This document shows positions 60,330-64,000 of a stretch of 64,000 nt of DNA, piece after piece. Numbering within the stretch: the first letter of the stretch is position 1; each line of letters opens with the position of its first letter. The stretch covers positions 124,001 through 188,000 of the forward strand of contig CAXKVR010000008.1 in the NCBI GenBank assembly GCA_964058845.1, in the 5' to 3' direction. The notes below the pieces were generated by a model. The model was not told where the DNA came from, searched no databases, and was given only the letters and a program-made list of their open reading frames with translations. The position numbers and the translations under genes were made by a program. Source of the DNA: Carex sylvatica (taxonomy: Eukaryota; Streptophyta; Magnoliopsida; Poales; Cyperaceae).

Positions 60330-62215
60330 GATCATTTTTATTAATACCGGAAAAAAATAATTAAAAATATATTTGCCATATGTTTTTTTTTTTCAAAACT
60401 GTCTCGACCGTCAGGTCCACAGGCGGTCCAAAAATTCCACCATATCGCTCCCATCACTGGCGGGTCAGACCCCTAGCAGACCGCCCCTACAAGGGGCGAT
60501 CCACTTGATTTTTTTTTTAGAGATATTAATATTTTGATTTAAATTATTTTGTGAAGAATTTTTTTTTTGTTTAGAGTGTACGTCAAAAAATAAGGCATTT
60601 GATATATTTATAAAATGATGTTGTAACTCTTTACTATGATTTATACAGGATACACGCATGAGACATAGTTATGAAGTTTTCTTGGCCTTAATTCTTTAAT
60701 AATTTATTTTATTCAAATTTACACAAGGAAATATAGTTAGATTGTCTCAATGATGTCAACTTTTTTTTTTGGAGAATAATTGAATTATTTGATTATTGTT
60801 GACATATACCATTTGTTTTTATAGAATAGGCAAACAGACACAATAAATAGTAAATGTATTTTAAAATAATTATATGAATAATTCTTGAATAATCTCTTAG
60901 GCATCAGACTAACAAAATAATCTCTTAGTCACAGTTAGGGGTGTTCGTCGGTTCGGTTTGTTCGGTTCAAACTGAAATATATTAATTTTTTTATCTAAAA
61001 TAATTGATTTATAATAAATCGAAGTATATTAAGAAATAAATTGGAGTATAAAGAAATAAACTAAGATATTTAGAAATAAATCAAGTATTTAAAGCAATTG
61101 ATTAAGAAATAAACCGTGGTGGTTCAGATCAAATTCATATTATATGAAAGTTCGGTTGGTTCGGTTTTGAAATTTTTCAAACCGAACCGAACCGAAATTA
61201 TAATTTGGTTTTGAAAAGCCAACCAAACCGATCCAATAAACCAAAATAACCGAACCGTTTAAACCGAACTAATTTGGTTCGGTCCAAAACTGATTAAACC
61301 GAACTGTTTGAACACCCCTAGTCACAGTTTCATTCTGAGTCCAACTTTGCACCTCTGTTTAACATAGAAAAATATCTCTAAAAATCACGAAAATTGACTG
61401 ACATGCATTATTGACATCATAGAATATGACTGCAAAGTTTCATACAAAATCTCCACGCGAAAACTTAAACTGAATTTTTGAGGCACTGAACGACGTGTTT
61501 TTTAAATTCTGACGCTTCGGATGCCTCTCATGATGTCCGGGGGTTTCCTCTAGGGTAAAAGTTCAGATTCGTCTCATTCTCCCTTTTCCGAAAAGTGGTC
61601 ATATGCGCAAATCTGACTTTCCTAACCAAAGTTATGAATGTTTAAAGTTTTTTCGAAAGCTGAACTTTGGAAATTCATAACTAATTGTAGAAAAATCCAA
61701 ATAAATTGAAATTTATGTCAATTCTGTGTATTTCTACATGCTCTACATGCTGGTATAATTATTTTTGCATTTTGGTCCCTGTACTAGTCCACACCTATAC
61801 TGGTAAATCAGTTCAGACTGACCAGTCTCAAGGTTCTAAAATGCAAAAATGATTTGAGTAGCACATGTGACAGTCTGAAATGTCTAATAGGATCATTGAG
61901 TATGGAATTCAGATCCTAAATACCTGAGGTTCAATAATAAAATATGAACTATTTTTTAAATTGCGCCGCTAGAGCGCACTATTTAGAACCTTGTTTTTGG
62001 CATAGAAGAAAAATTTTTCTTCACAAAATTATTTAAATCAAAATATTAATATCTCTAAAAAAAATATAAAAAATAGAGGAGCGCCCCTGCAGGGGGCGGT
62101 CTGGTGGGTTTTTTTTGGCCGCCCGTGGACCTAGCAATCGGAGCAGTTTTAAAAAAAAAAAGATTGCAGGAACATTTTTAATTTTTATTTTTTTAGGTAT
62201 TAATAAAAATGGCCG
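60330..62215. mobile_element. Long-TIR element with a nested hAT MITE
   Basis: The sequence at about 60330-60570 is inverted at about 62010-62215 (shared ATTTTTATTAATACC, AGATATTAATATTTTGATTT and GAAGAATTTTT-like words). Each arm has an unusual GC-rich patch (CCGCCCCTACAAGGGGCG on the left, GCGCCCCTGCAGGGGGCGG on the right). The length and arms suggest a Mutator-like non-autonomous element. The hAT MITE at 60936-61320 inserted later. Confidence 0.75.
60936..61320. mobile_element. hAT-type MITE, 385 bp, perfect 8-bp target duplication
   Basis: It begins TAGGGGTGTTC and ends GAACACCCCTA. The flanks are identical, GTCACAGT at 60928-60935 and 61321-61328. The inside has arrays of GGTTCGGTT and AACCGAACC words. 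Confidence 0.95.
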
Positions 62216-63154
62216 TCATGTTTGCATCTTTTAATTTAAAAACAAAATAGCTACATACCATCGTATTAGTTTATCTACGTACAAGTAAAAAATTAATATT
62301 TTTTAATTTTATTTATATATGAATCAATAAGTAAAAAAAAATCATAAAAAAATTGTCATAATAATGCATTTAAAATAAGATTGAAATTCATAATTTTTTA
62401 CGTCTATGTAGTAAATGATGTTTATTATATCTAATTATTTTATTTTAATATTTAAGACTTAAATTTTAAATTATTAAAGTATTTAAAATAAAGACATTTA
62501 AACTATCCTCGTGCAACTATACATCTTCTGAAGTTATTCATAACACCTTGCATTGATTTTTAAGGTAGAACAACTGCCTATACGGAAGAGAAATAATAAA
62601 TTAATAAAATTACAAGCTTATTTATCTTCCCAATCTTATGTTCAATTTTCTCGTTCTACTCACGTTTTATGTTCAAACAATTTTTTTTTAATAACGCATA
62701 GCCGTATTTATTTCTCCTCAAAATAATAAATTGTCGCATCATTTTTCTCTCGTACTCCTTTCTTAATTAATTTTCTATGAAATTATTATATCGCTCATTT
62801 TAAATTGCGAGAGAGGAAAGACAAACTCGTCTTGCAAATTACACGGTGTCTAGTCCAGAAAAAAATCTCTCTGTGCAATTTTGATTATAAAATATGATAA
62901 AATCTCTTTCAAAAACATTAAGAAGTATCTGAATAAATCTATATTTTATTATTTTTAGTTTTTTTTTTTTTTTTCATCTTTTTACGCTCTTGTTTTTCTC
63001 GGTATGAGATTTAAAAGAGAAAATCAAACAAGTTTTTTTTTTGGACAAGTCAAGCAGTCAACTACAAATCAACACTTAGAGGAGGGGCAAACAAATTAAC
63101 CATAACCCCCGAAAAGTGTATCTGTCAAAAAAATAAGAAAGAAACATGTATATA
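62216..63154. other. Intergenic, AT-rich, no gene seen
   Basis: No supported coding exons, and no terminal inverted repeats found with confidence. Confidence 0.5.
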
Positions 63155-63370
63155 CAGTGTAACAAAATGCGGTTTATGCGGCCGCATAATTTTGACTGCA
63201 TACTGCGTATGAACTGTATATGATCCGTATACCGTATATGATCTGCATATGAGCCGCATATGAACTGTATATATTGGATATGATCTGCATATGAACTACA
63301 TATAATCCGCATATGATCTGTATACCGCATATAATCTGCATATATATGAACCGCATATTATCTGCATAAA
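63155..63370. mobile_element. End of a hAT element related to 46979-47747
   Basis: It begins CAGTGTAACAAAATGCGGTT, close to the end of the element at 46979, and is followed by about 200 bp crowded with GCATATGA and CCGCATAT words. The other terminus was not found in the window, so the element either continues past 64000 or is truncated. Confidence 0.65.
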
Positions 63371-63917
63371 ATTCTCGTTGTGAGATTTTTAAATGAGTGG
63401 ATTTTTTTATGTTGATACGAAGCACTGAATCTCGATCAATTAAGAGGCGGCGGTGGAGACTCTTTGTAGAAAAAAATAGAGGAATAAAGGCAAAAAGATC
63501 AGTCGACGAACGCAGAGATTTTGATTGGGGTGTTAGATGGAGCAAAGGATTTTCGTTCCTCCTTTTTAGCAAATAAATCCACGTCAACAATTTCGATTTC
63601 ACATTAATTAATATCGAAATTATTCAATAATTTTAATGTTATTGACGTGACAAATTTTTCTTTCAAGATTAGTTATTTTAGCGATTTCGTTCGATGAGTT
63701 AACTTGGTTGTAAGATAACTGCGTTGAGAGAGCATTGTCACTAATTATACAGTTCGAAAGATAAAAGCACTGTGACGTCCTATTTAATCATTGAAGACTG
63801 GTGACTAATAATTTGAAGATGGAACACTGGTGACCTTTTTTTTAAGAACTTCCATTGTTGAATGAGGTTCTTCGGTCACCCTAACTTGGCAAAATCTTTT
63901 TCTTTTTCTTTTTCGTC

Positions 63918-64000
63918 TAGGATATGAATTCCATACTCAAGGATTCTATTAGACATTTCAGACTGTCACATATGCTACTCAAATCACTTTTGCATTTTGG
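63918..64000. repeat. Inverted copy of 61850-61930
   Basis: Words such as GAATTCCATACTCAA, CTATTAGACATTTCAGACTG and TTTTGCATTTT occur here and, in reverse orientation, at about 61850-61930. The copy runs to the window edge, so another member of that element probably continues beyond it. Confidence 0.75.

Noticed and set aside
63174..63602. 142-codon minus-strand frame with repeated YADHIQ-like units
   Set aside because: The repeats are translations of the GCATATGA words of a hAT element end, not a protein.

Overview
This is an AT-rich nuclear segment of a flowering plant. Its genes are split by many short introns with GT...AG borders, and it carries calreticulin, INO80-complex, pectin-methylesterase-inhibitor and plant-mobile-domain (PMD) sequences plus dense class I and class II transposons. 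I cannot fix the plant order from the sequence alone. No rRNA, tRNA, CRISPR or bacterial features were seen.

Layout. A complete 13-exon calreticulin gene lies on the minus strand (1048-4936). A second complete 13-exon calreticulin gene lies on the plus strand (25754-30006). They form a head-to-head pair separated by about 21 kb that is mostly transposon. That gap holds two hAT-type elements (6602-7291 and 8059-9055) and a Mutator-like element of about 11.8 kb (about 11256-23048) with terminal inverted repeats of about 200 bp. The large element carries a decayed PMD (MAIN-like) gene. A probable solo LTR (12550-14255) and a perfect CACTA transposon (15959-20527, TSD AGC) sit inside it. The CACTA has captured exons of PHYLLO (its MenH-like domain) and of a leucine-rich-repeat receptor kinase.

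To the right of the second calreticulin are a gene for the PAPA-1/HIT-zinc-finger subunit of the INO80 remodeller (plus, coding 31843-35823), a single-exon secreted pectin methylesterase inhibitor-like gene (minus, 37089-37871), a patch of long-inverted-repeat MITEs with a LINE fragment (38553-40922), and an intact 13-exon OB-fold ssDNA-binding protein gene (minus, 43775-51701; RPA1/MEIOB-like). A hAT element sits in one intron of the OB-fold gene, and a 203-bp Mutator-type MITE with a perfect 10-bp TSD sits just upstream of its start codon.

The last 12 kb (from 52883) is transposon territory. It holds a second gene-capturing element (52883-57803) with CACTA-style subterminal repeats, carrying exons that look like DUF2062, A1 aspartyl protease and protein-kinase sequences. 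It also holds a foldback element, a long-TIR element with a nested hAT MITE (perfect 8-bp TSD), and one end of another hAT element. The most notable content is the pair of gene-capturing elements: in each, a CT/GC-rich leader-like stretch is followed by captured exons that all point the same way and keep usable splice sites, so each could make a chimeric transcript. Four protein-coding genes other than transposon genes look complete, plus the duplicate calreticulin (five in all).
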